Shown here piece by piece: positions 18,530 to 27,246 of a stretch of DNA of 64,000 bases. The DNA is from an uncultured Eggerthella sp. (GTDB lineage: Bacteria; Actinomycetota; Coriobacteriia; Coriobacteriales; Eggerthellaceae): contig CAUASB010000004.1 in the NCBI GenBank assembly GCA_958431815.1, positions 62,001-126,000 of the forward strand. Reading direction: 5' to 3'. Position 1 is the first letter of the stretch, and the number at the start of each line of letters is the position of its first letter. The translations under genes and the position numbers were made by a program. The notes beneath the pieces were generated by a model that had not been told where the DNA came from, did not search any database, and saw only the letters and a list, made by a program, of their open reading frames with translations.

Positions 18530-19405
18530 CTACTGGGCTACAAACGTCTTGCCCGTGATCTTCTCGTAAGCCTGAATGTACTTTTCGCTGGTCTTCTTGA
18601 TAATGTCCTCGGGCAGGCGCGGCGGGTTGCCGGTGCGGTCCCAGTTGGCGTTCAGCCAGTTGCGTACGAACTGTTTGTCGAAGCTCGGCTGCTCTTCGCC
18701 AACCTTATAGGTATCGGCAGCCCAGAAACGGGAAGAATCGGGGGTCAGAACCTCGTCGCCCAGGATGATCTTGCCATCGTACACGCCGAACTCGAACTTG
18801 GTGTCGGCAATGATGATGCCGCGCTCCTTGGCGTGGTTTGCAGCCGTTTCGTACACCTTGATGGTAAGGTCGCGAATGGCAGCGGCGTCTTCAGCGCCGA
18901 TGATCTTCTCGCACTGCTCGAAGCTGATGTTCTCGTCATGGTCGCCGATTTCGGCCTTCGTGGAAGGCGTGAAGATGGTTTCGGGAAGCTTGGAAGAATT
19001 TACCAGGCCCTCAGGAAGCTTGATGCCGCATACGGCGCCCGTCTTCTGGTAGTCCTTCAAACCGGAACCGGTAAGGTAGCCGCGCACGATGCACTCGATG
19101 GGGAACATGTTAGCCTTCTTCACCAGCATGAAGCGGCCTGCAAGCTTGTCGGCGTAGGGCTTGAACTTTTCGGGCAAGTCGGCAACGTCGGCGGAAATAA
19201 GGTGATTGTCCACCACATCGGAAAGAAGGTCGAACCAGAAGCACGAAAGCTGCGTGAGCACCTGACCCTTATAGGGGATTTCGTCTTCCAAGATGTAGTC
19301 GAAAGCAGAAATGCGATCGGACGCCACCAGCAGCAGCTTGTCGCCCAAATCGTACAGATCGCGCACCTTTCCCTGTGCATCGGGTTTGATGTCGATTACA
19401 GACAT
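18530..19405 (-). CDS. purC: Phosphoribosylaminoimidazole-succinocarboxamide synthase
   Basis: 291 residues from the ATG at 19405 (GAAGGA upstream); an in-frame extension to 19513 has no site and is rejected. It joins CAIR and aspartate with ATP in purine synthesis. Signatures are GKVRDLYDLGDKLLLVASDRISAFD at the N-terminus, ECIVRGYLTGSG, and DTKFEFG followed by DEVLTPDSSRFW. The length fits the single-domain PurC group. purB, purA and purD are elsewhere in the window, so the pathway genes are scattered rather than in one operon. Confidence 0.97.
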   Translation of the reverse strand: MSVIDIKPDAQGKVRDLYDLGDKLLLVASDRISAFDYILEDEIPYKGQVLTQLSCFWFDLLSDVVDNHLISADVADLPEKFKPYADKLAGRFMLVKKANMFPIECIVRGYLTGSGLKDYQKTGAVCGIKLPEGLVNSSKLPETIFTPSTKAEIGDHDENISFEQCEKIIGAEDAAAIRDLTIKVYETAANHAKERGIIIADTKFEFGVYDGKIILGDEVLTPDSSRFWAADTYKVGEEQPSFDKQFVRNWLNANWDRTGNPPRLPEDIIKKTSEKYIQAYEKITGKTFVAQ

Positions 19406-19511
19406 GTCGGTCCTTCCGTCTGGCATTAATGACAGAACTCTATTATGGAACATCTTGCGCGCACGCGGGTAAAAAAGAAGAAATGCACCGTGCCTGGTTT
19501 TGGGCTTCGGC

Positions 19512-19545
19512 AAAAGGAAAAGGCGCCCCGAAAGACGCCTTTGCC
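19512..19545 (-). terminator. Terminator after the sensor kinase gene
   Basis: A 7-bp AAAGGCG/CGCCTTT stem with a GAAA-containing loop is followed on the minus strand by TTTCCTTTTG. It lies directly after the kinase stop. Confidence 0.75.
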
Positions 19546-19546
19546 C

Positions 19547-21034
19547 CTAGTTCGCCCCGAAACGGGGACGATTGCCCTTCTTCTTTTCCGATTCCTCGGT
19601 GTACAACGGCACATAAATGGTGAAGCACGAGCCTTCGTTGGGGCGGCCTTCCACGCGCACCCAGCCGTTGTGCTGGTCGACGATTTCCTTTACCACCGAA
19701 AGGCCAACGCCCAAGCCACCCGTTGCGCGGGCACGACCGGAATCGGCGCGCCAGAAGCGCTGGAACACCATCTTTGCTTCTTCGGGGGTAAGGCCGATAC
19801 CCGTATCACGCACGCTGATCTGGCCCATCAAGTCGCCCTTGCGCGCCGAAATGGTGATGGTGCCACCCTCGGGGGTGTAACGCACTGCGTTCGAGATCAG
19901 GTTCGCCGTGGCCTGGCGAAGCAGGTCGGCGTCACCGTATACGTACACATGTGGGTCGTATTCGAATTCCAAGTTCAGGCCCTCTTCGTTGATGTAAGCC
20001 TGATGCGTTGCCACAACCGCAGAAAGCATCTCGGTCAAATCGACCTTCTTGCGCTCGATGGGTTTGGTGCGGCTTTCCAAACGCGAAAGCTTCAGCAGCG
20101 CGTCTACCAGACGGGAAAGGCGGCGAACCTCGGAATTGAGCGTTTCCAGGCGCTCGGCATCGGGCTCGAACACGCCATCGATCATCGCTTCCACCGTCGA
20201 CTGGATGGCCATCAGCGGTGTGCGCAGCTCGTGGGCAACGTCGGTAACCAGGCGCCGTTCAAGCTTGCGGTTCTGTTCCACCGAATCGGCCATGGCGTCG
20301 AACATGTTGCCCAAGCGGGCAATCTCGTCGTTGCCCTTCATGCCAGTACGCGCCGAGTAGTCGCCTTCCTTCAGTGCCTTGGCGGTATTGGTGATACGGC
20401 GGATCGGCGCTGCCAGGGCGCGCGAGAACAACACGCCCACAACGATCGAGATAACCACCGCAATCACCGCAGCGAATATCATGGCCTGATACGACTTCTC
20501 ACGGAAGTCGGCGTCTTGCTGGGTTAGCAGGGTATCGGATCCGTGCACCCGCACGAACACCGTGCCAACCTGCTTGCCGTCAACGAAAATGGGAGCCTTC
20601 GCCACATTGCCGCTCGATTCCTTCGCCGCTGCAGAACCTAAGGCCTTGTCGGTGCTGTCGTCGTAGACGATGTTGCCGTTACCATCGCACACCTGCACGT
20701 TGATGGAACCGTAAATCGAGCTTGCCGAAGAAGCCGCATTAAGGGCGCCGTTGTACCAGTCGCCCTTGGCGTTCTTGTATCCCTGCGCCACCGCTTCAGC
20801 CGTGGAATCGGCAACGCGCTGCACGTTCTCACGCGAAAAGCTTTGGAAGTGCTGCTCCCACACCACCGAGAGCACCACGATAGAAGAAAGCACCGTGATA
20901 AGCGAAACGGCCAATGTTACCAGCACAACGCGCTTGGTGAATGAAAAGTTTAAGCCTTTCTTTTTGCCCGATTCGCCGTGAAGCGATTCTTCCTCCGCCT
21001 GGCTCCAGGCAGAATCGTTCGAATTGGCAGCCAT
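19547..21034 (-). CDS. Sensor histidine kinase (HAMP, HisKA, HATPase)
   Basis: 495 residues from the ATG at 21034, preceded by AAGGAG. TM1 lies near residues 35-58 and TM2 near 192-215, enclosing an extracellular sensor region of about 130 residues. A HAMP linker (RALAAPIRRITNTAKAL) follows. The phosphoacceptor is in VAHELRTPLMAIQ near residue 278. ATP-binding motifs are NLISNAVRYT (N box), DTGIGL (G1), FQRFWR (F box) and GGLGVGLSVVK (G2). It resembles the PhoR/WalK-type class. Its partner regulator is immediately upstream but separated by an intrinsic terminator. The stimulus is unknown. Confidence 0.93.
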   Translation of the reverse strand: MAANSNDSAWSQAEEESLHGESGKKKGLNFSFTKRVVLVTLAVSLITVLSSIVVLSVVWEQHFQSFSRENVQRVADSTAEAVAQGYKNAKGDWYNGALNAASSASSIYGSINVQVCDGNGNIVYDDSTDKALGSAAAKESSGNVAKAPIFVDGKQVGTVFVRVHGSDTLLTQQDADFREKSYQAMIFAAVIAVVISIVVGVLFSRALAAPIRRITNTAKALKEGDYSARTGMKGNDEIARLGNMFDAMADSVEQNRKLERRLVTDVAHELRTPLMAIQSTVEAMIDGVFEPDAERLETLNSEVRRLSRLVDALLKLSRLESRTKPIERKKVDLTEMLSAVVATHQAYINEEGLNLEFEYDPHVYVYGDADLLRQATANLISNAVRYTPEGGTITISARKGDLMGQISVRDTGIGLTPEEAKMVFQRFWRADSGRARATGGLGVGLSVVKEIVDQHNGWVRVEGRPNEGSCFTIYVPLYTEESEKKKGNRPRFGAN

Positions 21035-21063
21035 AGGCCACTCCTTCCTGCGGCGTTCGCCCC

Positions 21064-21104
21064 AATAAAAAAAGCGCGTCCCACCCGAAGGCAGAACGCG
21101 CTGC
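21064..21104 (-). terminator. Intrinsic terminator between response regulator and kinase
   Basis: An AGCGCGT/ACGCGCT stem, extended by partial pairing around a TTCG-containing loop (21073-21102), is followed on the minus strand by seven T residues. It lies inside the spacer of a two-component operon, so kinase levels may be set by readthrough. Confidence 0.8.
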
Positions 21105-21114
21105 AAACCAAAAA

Positions 21115-21831
21115 CTAGTTGGCCTTCGTAGGATCCTCAAAACGATATCCTACGCCATGCACCGTGTGAAGCCACTTGGGGTTACGCGGGTTGTCGCCGA
21201 TCTTGGCGCGCAGGTTCTTCACATGCGAGTCAATGGTGCGCTCATAGCCCTCGAAGTCGTAGCCCAGCACCTTTTCCACCAGTTCCATGCGCGAGTACAC
21301 GCGGCCAGGGTAGCGGCACAGCGTGGTAAGCAGCTTGAACTCGCTGGCGGTAAGGTCTACCTCTTCACCGCTTACCAAGATCTTGTGACCCGAGATGTCG
21401 ATGGTGAGCTCACCGAATTCCAGAACCTCACGCTGAGGCTCGGAATCGGAATGCACGCGGCGCAGCAGGGCGCGAACGCGGGCAACCAGCTCGCGCGGGC
21501 TGAACGGCTTGATAAGGTAGTCGTCGGCGCCCAGCTCAAGGCCGATGATGCGGTCTTCCACTTCGCCCTTTGCGGTAAGCATGATGATGGGGGTGTCGGA
21601 ATTGTCGCGGATAACGCGGCATACGCGTTCGCCCGGAACACGGGGGAGCATCAGGTCGAGCACAACCAGGTCGAAGTGATGCTTCGAGAATTCCTCCAGC
21701 GCTTCCTGGCCATCGCCTACCGCGGTTACCCAGTAGTTCTCGCGCTCAAGATATGCGGCCACGGCGTCGCGAATGGCCTTTTCGTCTTCAACGAGAAGGA
21801 TGCGACGGGTGTTTTCGTTCATAGAAGTCAT
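21115..21831 (-). CDS. OmpR-family response regulator
   Basis: 238 residues from the ATG at 21831, favoured by AGGAGG 5 bases upstream; a second ATG three codons later is possible. The receiver domain has acidic residues EDE (near 17-19), the phospho-acceptor Asp in LVVLDLMLP near residue 59, Thr in MLTAK and Lys in DYLIKPFS. The C-terminal winged helix has LTASEFKLLTTL, the recognition region RTIDSHVKNLRAKIG and the closing VHGVGYRF. It pairs with the downstream kinase. Confidence 0.95.
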   Translation of the reverse strand: MTSMNENTRRILLVEDEKAIRDAVAAYLERENYWVTAVGDGQEALEEFSKHHFDLVVLDLMLPRVPGERVCRVIRDNSDTPIIMLTAKGEVEDRIIGLELGADDYLIKPFSPRELVARVRALLRRVHSDSEPQREVLEFGELTIDISGHKILVSGEEVDLTASEFKLLTTLCRYPGRVYSRMELVEKVLGYDFEGYERTIDSHVKNLRAKIGDNPRNPKWLHTVHGVGYRFEDPTKAN

Positions 21832-22091
21832 AAATGCCTCCTGCCATGTATTGAACAGCCCGCTTGGGGCTTTATCTGCAAATGCAGCACCGCCTTGAAA
21901 CCGTTGGGCGGCCGACACGGAGCACCGCAACCGCGTTTTTTGCGCAGCAGACGGTAAGCACGCTTGTGCCGTTTGCAATTATTGTATCAATTGCCCGAAT
22001 GGGAGCCATAAGCAGACACCCAAATGTCACAATACCCCTCAGCAATACCCACACAGCCGTTGTGCGGGAAAGCGCCATTTCAGGAGAATAC

Positions 22092-23624
22092 GTGCCCACC
22101 AAACGCAGACAGAATATACCCGGTAAAACCCCTCGTCCTTCCCGCAATTCGCACAACCGAAACGCTGGGATGCGCGGCGGCAGCACGCGCGGTGCCCACA
22201 GCGGGCGCCATTCGGCTCCGCAAGGGTTTTCCACTTCTGCGCCCCGAAGCAATTCCAGCTTCAGGCCCTCTATGAAAGCCAAGGGCACGGCAGGATTCTC
22301 GAACGCTTCCTCCCATGGGTTCGGCCCGGCATTCAGCGAAGTTGCCAGCGGCGTTTCCGCCAAGAAAACCGGTCCTGAGGTTCTGCTTACGCGCAGGAAT
22401 CTGCTTATCGGCGCCGGCGCCATTGCCGGCATCGCTGCGTTGGGCGGCGGCATTTCGCTTGCTACCAGTTCGCTCGGCGGCAGCAAGGAGGCAACCGTCG
22501 ACAGCATCAGCGTTCCCGAAGACGCCGTTGAATCGCTTTCCGACTATAACCAGGTTGACTACAACCAGCATGTGAAGCTGGCGGGCAGCTACAAGCTGAC
22601 CTACGGCACGCTGGTATGGGCCGACAACGACACCCTTGCCGCTTGCCTTGTTCCCGGCGAATCGGCAAGCCCACTGAACACGGTAAGCCTGCTGAACCTT
22701 TCGTCCGGCAAAACCACTTCGGTTCTTTCGGCGGCACAGGGCGCAGGCGACGGATACGAGATCATCGATGTGCGCTGCAGCGAAAACGGCCTGGTGTGGA
22801 CGGAATCGAGCGCCTACGAATCGACATGGCGCGTGTACACAGCAAAGCTTTCCAACGGCAGTGCAACGGCAATCACGCAAGTCGACCAAGGCGATGGTAA
22901 CTGGCTTATCCCTTCTTTGGCAGCGGTGGGCAACACGGCGTTCTGGCAGGTGTGCCCTAACACTTCGGGCGATGCGGCAACGGAACGAAGCGCGCTCAAA
23001 AGCGCCCGTTTCGGTTCAGCTGACGTGGCTGTTCCGTACACGTCGAAGAAGGCCTTCGCCACCCGCGTTACCGCCGCCGACGATGGCGTGGTTATCACGC
23101 CGCGCGCAGAAGCCACCGGCACGTATTACCAGCTCACCAAGATTTCCGGCGACAGCAACGCAACGGTCGATCAAATGACACTGCCCTCTTCCATGACGCC
23201 CGATTTGGCAAGCTATGGGCGCAGCGGCTTTTCCTTCGGATTCAGCAGCATCTACAACTTCGGTGGTGGCATCGCGAACCTGGGCACCTACACCCCGCGC
23301 AGCGCGGCAAACGCCTATCAGTACAACAACCTGCAATGGTTCCGCTTCACGCGCACGCCCATCACCGCACCATGCTGGTCGGGCGAATGGTACGTGGTGA
23401 AATCGACCACCGCACTGTGCGGTGTGAACTTCAGCAGCAAGAGCTATTTCGCCATCGACACGGCAAGCGGCTGCGATACCTACGGCGAGCACTTGGTTTC
23501 CACCGGCACCCGTTCATCGTTTGTGGGCCTTTCGCAAATCACCGACGACAACGACAGCAAGAACAATCACGCCCTGGTGCGCGTGTTCACCCCCATCAAA
23601 GGCAGCATCCAAAGCGCGTTCTAG
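22092..23624 (+). CDS. Secreted or membrane-anchored protein with internal Tat-like signal
   Basis: About 510 residues from the GTG at 22092, chosen because CAGGAGAA lies 5 bases upstream; the frame is open further upstream without a convincing site. Residues 1 to about 105 are basic and rich in Ser, Pro, Arg and Gly, probably disordered and cytoplasmic. A TRRNLLIGAGAIAGIAALGGG stretch near residue 110 looks like a twin-arginine signal or anchor. The remaining 370 residues contain regularly spaced short beta-strand-like segments (for example YKLTYGTLVWADNDTLAACL), suggesting a beta-propeller-like ectodomain. This is one of only two long rightward genes. No family was recognised. Confidence 0.72.
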   Translation: MPTKRRQNIPGKTPRPSRNSHNRNAGMRGGSTRGAHSGRHSAPQGFSTSAPRSNSSFRPSMKAKGTAGFSNASSHGFGPAFSEVASGVSAKKTGPEVLLTRRNLLIGAGAIAGIAALGGGISLATSSLGGSKEATVDSISVPEDAVESLSDYNQVDYNQHVKLAGSYKLTYGTLVWADNDTLAACLVPGESASPLNTVSLLNLSSGKTTSVLSAAQGAGDGYEIIDVRCSENGLVWTESSAYESTWRVYTAKLSNGSATAITQVDQGDGNWLIPSLAAVGNTAFWQVCPNTSGDAATERSALKSARFGSADVAVPYTSKKAFATRVTAADDGVVITPRAEATGTYYQLTKISGDSNATVDQMTLPSSMTPDLASYGRSGFSFGFSSIYNFGGGIANLGTYTPRSAANAYQYNNLQWFRFTRTPITAPCWSGEWYVVKSTTALCGVNFSSKSYFAIDTASGCDTYGEHLVSTGTRSSFVGLSQITDDNDSKNNHALVRVFTPIKGSIQSAF

Positions 23625-23631
23625 CCCTAGG

Positions 23632-23844
23632 GGTGGGAGAGGCGTTGCCTACCGGGCTTCGCTTTCGCTCTACTCGGTTTTCAAGAAATTGATTTTTGAA
23701 TATGGCGTTTGAAATCGCGGATATGATTCGACGCATGGTTCGGGGCATCCCAATCTCGTTGGTCGAATACCTGGGGCGATTTCTTTTCGTCAATTTCTTT
23801 CAAACCGCGCTCCAGAGAAGCCCGGTAGGCAACGCCTCTCCACC
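23632..23844 (+). repeat. Palindromic repeat family 2, copy 1
   Basis: Nearly perfect 28-bp outer arms (23632-23660 and 23817-23844, one extra G) enclose weaker inner arms (GAAATTGA, GAAATCG and complements) and a 61-base core at 23717-23777. The core matches the copy at 39019-39079 at 52 of 61 positions, while the arms of the two copies are unrelated. It lies directly after the Tat-type gene. Confidence 0.8.
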
Positions 23845-23848
23845 TTGA
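23702..23848 (+). CDS. Possible 48-residue micro-ORF within repeat family 2
   Basis: The ATG at 23702 opens a 48-codon frame that runs through the core and right arm of the repeat. The middle reads ADMIRRMVRGIPISLVEYLG. Seven of the nine base differences from the second copy are silent or conservative here: six codons are synonymous, one is Ile/Val and only one (Arg/Cys) is radical. No good ribosome-binding site is seen and no family is recognised. It could equally be a remnant of a longer protein such as a transposase. Confidence 0.35.
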   Translation: MAFEIADMIRRMVRGIPISLVEYLGRFLFVNFFQTALQRSPVGNASPP

Positions 23849-23914
23849 AAATCGAACATACACCAGCAAAGCCCCCAGGGATGCCTTTGCTGGTGGTTCT
23901 CTTAAACTGTTTAA

Positions 23915-23952
23915 CAAAAAAAGAAGGCACCCATTGCTGGATACCTTCTTGC
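23915..23952 (-). terminator. Intrinsic terminator of purB
   Basis: An AAGAAGGTATCC/GGGTGCCTTCTT stem is followed on the minus strand by seven T residues, 23 bases after the purB stop. A further ACCAGCAAAG inverted repeat (23862-23898) lies beyond it. Confidence 0.82.
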
Positions 23953-23974
23953 TTTATTGAGTTTGAAACCGCTT

Positions 23975-25318
23975 CTAGAACTCGAGTTCCTTCAGGCGGT
24001 CGAACACGATGTCCTTGCGGGTAAGGAAGTCCCACGGATCGAAAATCTCGTCCAGGGTTTCCTTCGAAAGCTTCGCTTCCGGGTCAGCTTCCAGATTCTC
24101 GCGATACGTGGGGCCGTCCACCGCGTTCTGAATGTCTGCCCACACCTTCATGGCGTTGCGCTGAACGATCACGTAAGCATCTTCGCGCGTGATGCCGGTC
24201 TGAACCAGGGCAAGCAGAACCTTCGAAGAAAAGATCAGGCCCTTGGTGCGCCACAGGTTGTGCTCCATCTTGGCGGGGTAGGTCTGCAGGCCGTCGAGCA
24301 TCCACTGCATCTTGCCGAACATGTAGTCGAGCGCAGTGAAGCTGTCGGCCAAGGCAACGCGCTCGGCGCCGGAATGGCTGATGTCGCGCTCGTACCACAG
24401 GGCAACATCGTCAAGCGCTACCTGGGAGTTTGCCTTCACCACGCGGGAAAGGCCGCACACGCGCTCTGCCGTGATGGGGTTGCGCTTGTGGGGCATTGCC
24501 GAAGAACCCTTCTGGCCCTTGGCAAACGGCTCTTCCGCCTCGATAACGTCGGACTGCTGAAGCAGGCGTACCTGCATGGCGATGGATTCCAGCGTGGAAG
24601 CGGTAACCGCCAGGGCCGTCATAACCTGAGCATGACGATCGCGTGCCAGAACCTGAGTGGAAAGCGGGTCGGGAGTAAGGCCCAGCTTTTCGCATACGTA
24701 CTTCTCAACGAACGGATCGATGCTGGAATACGTGCCAACGGCACCGCTGATAGCGCCCGTTGCCGCAACCTTGCGAGCCTCCTGCAAACGCGTCTGCGCA
24801 CGCTTCAGAGCCCATGCCCAGCTGCCGAACTTCATGCCAAACGTCATAGGCTCGGCATGGATGCCATGGGTGCGGCCCACGCACAGGGTTTCCTGGAACT
24901 CGAACGCGCGGCGCTTGCAGGTTTCACCCAGCTGAGCCACGTCCTTCAAGATAATGTCCATAGCCTGGGTAATCTGATACGAAAGAGCCGTATCGCCCAG
25001 GTCGGAAGAGGTCATACCGTAGTGAACCCAACGGCTGGGAGGCTCGGTGCCTTCGGGAACGTCGGCGTCGATGTACTCGGCCATGTTGGTGGTGAAGGCG
25101 ATAACGTCGTGGTTGGTTACCTTTTCGATCTCGTCGATGCGCTCAACGGTGAAATCGGCATGCTCGCGAATCCAAGCAGCTTCTTCCTTGGTAATGCCCG
25201 ACTTGCCCAGTTCCGCCTGAGCCTCGCATGCCAGAACTTCGATTTCCTTCCAGATTTCGAACTTGTTCTGGAGCTCCCAGATAGCACCCATCTCGGGGCG
25301 CGTGTAGCGACCGATCAT
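23975..25318 (-). CDS. purB: Adenylosuccinate lyase
   Basis: 447 residues from the ATG at 25318, chosen for GGGAGG 7 bases upstream; a start 7 codons earlier has no site. It cleaves SAICAR and adenylosuccinate, releasing fumarate. Signatures are YTRPEM at the N-terminus, HYGMTSSDLGDTA, GRTHGIHAEPMTFG with the active-site His, and the mobile fumarase-family loop GSSAMPHKRNP. The length fits the bacterial short form. Confidence 0.97.
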   Translation of the reverse strand: MIGRYTRPEMGAIWELQNKFEIWKEIEVLACEAQAELGKSGITKEEAAWIREHADFTVERIDEIEKVTNHDVIAFTTNMAEYIDADVPEGTEPPSRWVHYGMTSSDLGDTALSYQITQAMDIILKDVAQLGETCKRRAFEFQETLCVGRTHGIHAEPMTFGMKFGSWAWALKRAQTRLQEARKVAATGAISGAVGTYSSIDPFVEKYVCEKLGLTPDPLSTQVLARDRHAQVMTALAVTASTLESIAMQVRLLQQSDVIEAEEPFAKGQKGSSAMPHKRNPITAERVCGLSRVVKANSQVALDDVALWYERDISHSGAERVALADSFTALDYMFGKMQWMLDGLQTYPAKMEHNLWRTKGLIFSSKVLLALVQTGITREDAYVIVQRNAMKVWADIQNAVDGPTYRENLEADPEAKLSKETLDEIFDPWDFLTRKDIVFDRLKELEF

Positions 25319-25406
25319 CCGATTCCTCCCTTTGTGCATGCCTTACGGCACATGGTTTTGATCGTTATTTTATCAACATAAAACACGAAAACGGGTACGG
25401 CAACCT

Positions 25407-26078
25407 CTACAACGAGCGCACGATTTCGCGAGCACGCGCCAGAAGATCGGTATCCGCTGCAACAATAACCTGATCACCTGGGAAAATGCGCGTTTCGCTG
25501 TTCACGACCTCAACCTCGTCGGCATGCGAAACCGCAATCAGACGAATGCCGTCGTCGAATTCGATGTCCAGCGCGCGCACGCCCTTGTAGTTGTCGTGGT
25601 AGCGCATGGTGGGAACCTTGATGTCCAGAAGGCCAACCTGGTCGCTGGTAAGGGAAACCGCAACGCTCATGGAACCCAGCATGGCTTCTTCCTGAATCAG
25701 GTTGGCAATCATCACCGTAGAAGAAATACTCTCGATGCCCAAACGGCGGAAGATGCGCAGGTTCTTCGGGCTGTTCACGCGCGCAATGCAGCGCGGAACG
25801 TCGAATACGCGGGAAGCAATTTCGCAGGCGGCAAGGTTGTCTTCGTCCTGACCGGTTGCCGCTACGAACACGTCGGCTGACTGGGTTACCGCATCTTCCT
25901 GCACTGATGCCGAACAGCCATCGCCGCTGATAACCATGCACGACCCATCAATCGATTCAGCAAGGCGGCGGGCTTGAGCATCGCACTTTTCGATAAGGGC
26001 TACCTGGTTTCCTTCGCGCAACAGCGTACCTGCCAAATAAGCACCCAGCTTGCCGCCACCTACGATAACGATATACAC
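25407..26078 (-). CDS. TrkA-family potassium-uptake regulator (RCK domain), first copy
   Basis: 223 residues: an RCK_N Rossmann fold (YIVIVGGGKLGAYLAG, then LIEKC ending strand 2) and an RCK_C domain from about residue 140. These soluble subunits gate Trk/Ktr potassium channels through nucleotide or c-di-AMP binding. It follows a second RCK gene by 9 bases. No membrane subunit (TrkH/KtrB) is visible in the window, so the partner must be elsewhere. Confidence 0.9.
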   Translation of the reverse strand: MYIVIVGGGKLGAYLAGTLLREGNQVALIEKCDAQARRLAESIDGSCMVISGDGCSASVQEDAVTQSADVFVAATGQDEDNLAACEIASRVFDVPRCIARVNSPKNLRIFRRLGIESISSTVMIANLIQEEAMLGSMSVAVSLTSDQVGLLDIKVPTMRYHDNYKGVRALDIEFDDGIRLIAVSHADEVEVVNSETRIFPGDQVIVAADTDLLARAREIVRSL

Positions 26079-26087
26079 CGCTTCCTC

Positions 26088-26747
26088 CTAATCCCGCGCA
26101 TACTTCGCGATTTCGGGAATCATGGCATGGGACACCACCGCAAGCACCGCGTCTCCGTGGTACAGGATGCTTGAAGGAGACGGGATCGAGCTTACCGTAC
26201 CGTCCGCACGCTCGAACGCACACACGCGAATGCCATGGCGGCTTTCCAAGTCGGCAACCTTGATCGACTTCTGGCCCACGCCGGAAAGGTCCAGGGCAAA
26301 CTGCAGCACCTCGAAATCGCCGAAGGTGGCAATATGGTCGCCGATGCCCGATATCGCCTTCGAGAAAATTTCCTCGGCCACCAGCGTAGTACCGCATACA
26401 TAGTCGATGCCCAGCTGCAGATACGTGCGTTCGTGGCTGCTGTCGTACAAGCGGGCAACAGCATGGGGGACATCGTACAAACGACGGGCGATTTCCACCA
26501 CCATCAGGTTCGCATTGTCGCTTTGGGTTACGGCAGCAACGAAATCGCATTCCTCGATACCGGCATTGACCAAAATCTCTTCGTCGTAGCCAACGCCCAG
26601 GAACGTGGAGCCGTTGAAATCACGGCCCAGTGCCGCGAATGCCGAAGCATCACGGTCGATAACACACACATTGTTGTCATGCTCGGAAAGCATCAAGGCC
26701 AGGCGCGATCCAACACGCCCGCAGCCCACGATAATGATATTGCTCAC
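26088..26747 (-). CDS. TrkA-family potassium-uptake regulator (RCK domain), second copy
   Basis: 219 residues from a GTG at 26747. RCK_N has IIIVGCGRVGSRLAL and the acidic strand-2 end CVIDRD that binds the nucleotide ribose; RCK_C follows residue 135. It is the upstream member of a two-gene unit. No clear ribosome-binding site is seen: the GTG follows A-rich sequence directly after a 10-bp hairpin (26756-26778) of repeat family 1, which might influence initiation. Together with its neighbour it may form a heteromeric gating ring (inference). Confidence 0.9.
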   Translation of the reverse strand: MSNIIIVGCGRVGSRLALMLSEHDNNVCVIDRDASAFAALGRDFNGSTFLGVGYDEEILVNAGIEECDFVAAVTQSDNANLMVVEIARRLYDVPHAVARLYDSSHERTYLQLGIDYVCGTTLVAEEIFSKAISGIGDHIATFGDFEVLQFALDLSGVGQKSIKVADLESRHGIRVCAFERADGTVSSIPSPSSILYHGDAVLAVVSHAMIPEIAKYARD

Positions 26748-26753
26748 TTTTTT

Positions 26754-26925
26754 GTTGCGCTGCTCTACGAGCAGCGCACCTCCATCTTAAACGCGATGAC
26801 GCTGCGCGTGGTTCTGGTGGCACAGCTGGCCTTCAATCGGTTGGGACGGCCCAAAGGCCAGTCCCGCCCTCTTTCAAGCCGGCTGCACTCACCAGAACCA
26901 CGCTCGCTGTTTTTGCCAATACTCA
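26754..26925 (-). repeat. Palindromic repeat family 1, copy B (reverse orientation)
   Basis: Outer stem arms at 26806-26819 and 26890-26903 are exact complements (GCGTGGTTCTGGTG), flanked by family signatures in reverse orientation (CGCGATGACGCTGCGC, GCACTC, GCTCGCTG). An inner GGGAC.../...GTCCC hairpin and an adjoining hairpin at 26756-26778 are present. The stem sequence differs from all other copies. Confidence 0.82.
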
Positions 26926-26997
26926 TAGTTTCTTTTTTTCGGTGCTGCCGGACTCCAATTCGCTTTAGTAAGGCAAATTGAAATATCCTGCTCGGTC

Positions 26998-27013
26998 TGT
27001 TTCACGTGGAACA
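26998..27013. promoter_or_regulatory. parS-like ParB-binding site 1
   Basis: TGTTTCACGTGGAACA matches the parS consensus TGTTTCACGTGAAACA at 15 of 16 positions. It is intergenic, between the RCK genes and the RlpA-like gene. The remaining 26926-27154 spacer holds no recognisable gene. Confidence 0.75.
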
Positions 27014-27154
27014 TGCGCTGCCGCACGCAAAACATACCTTGTTCTGGATAGTTTAGAAGAATAGCTGGAACAACTCAAAACAAGAGGGTTGGACACCGGC
27101 CGTTTCGAAGGTTGCGCCATCGCGGCAGGCGGAAGAGCACACGGTATTCGGAAA

Positions 27155-27196
27155 ACAAAAAAACGAGGCTCGACCTTTGCCGAAGCCTCGTTTTGA
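27155..27196 (-). terminator. Intrinsic terminator of the RlpA-like gene
   Basis: An 11-bp perfect stem (AAAACGAGGCT and complement, 27160-27194) is followed on the minus strand by a T run. Confidence 0.87.
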
Positions 27197-27246
27197 AAGC
27201 TCTTGTTTGCATACGGCACCCACGCCGATGCACATTCGCCCTGTTG

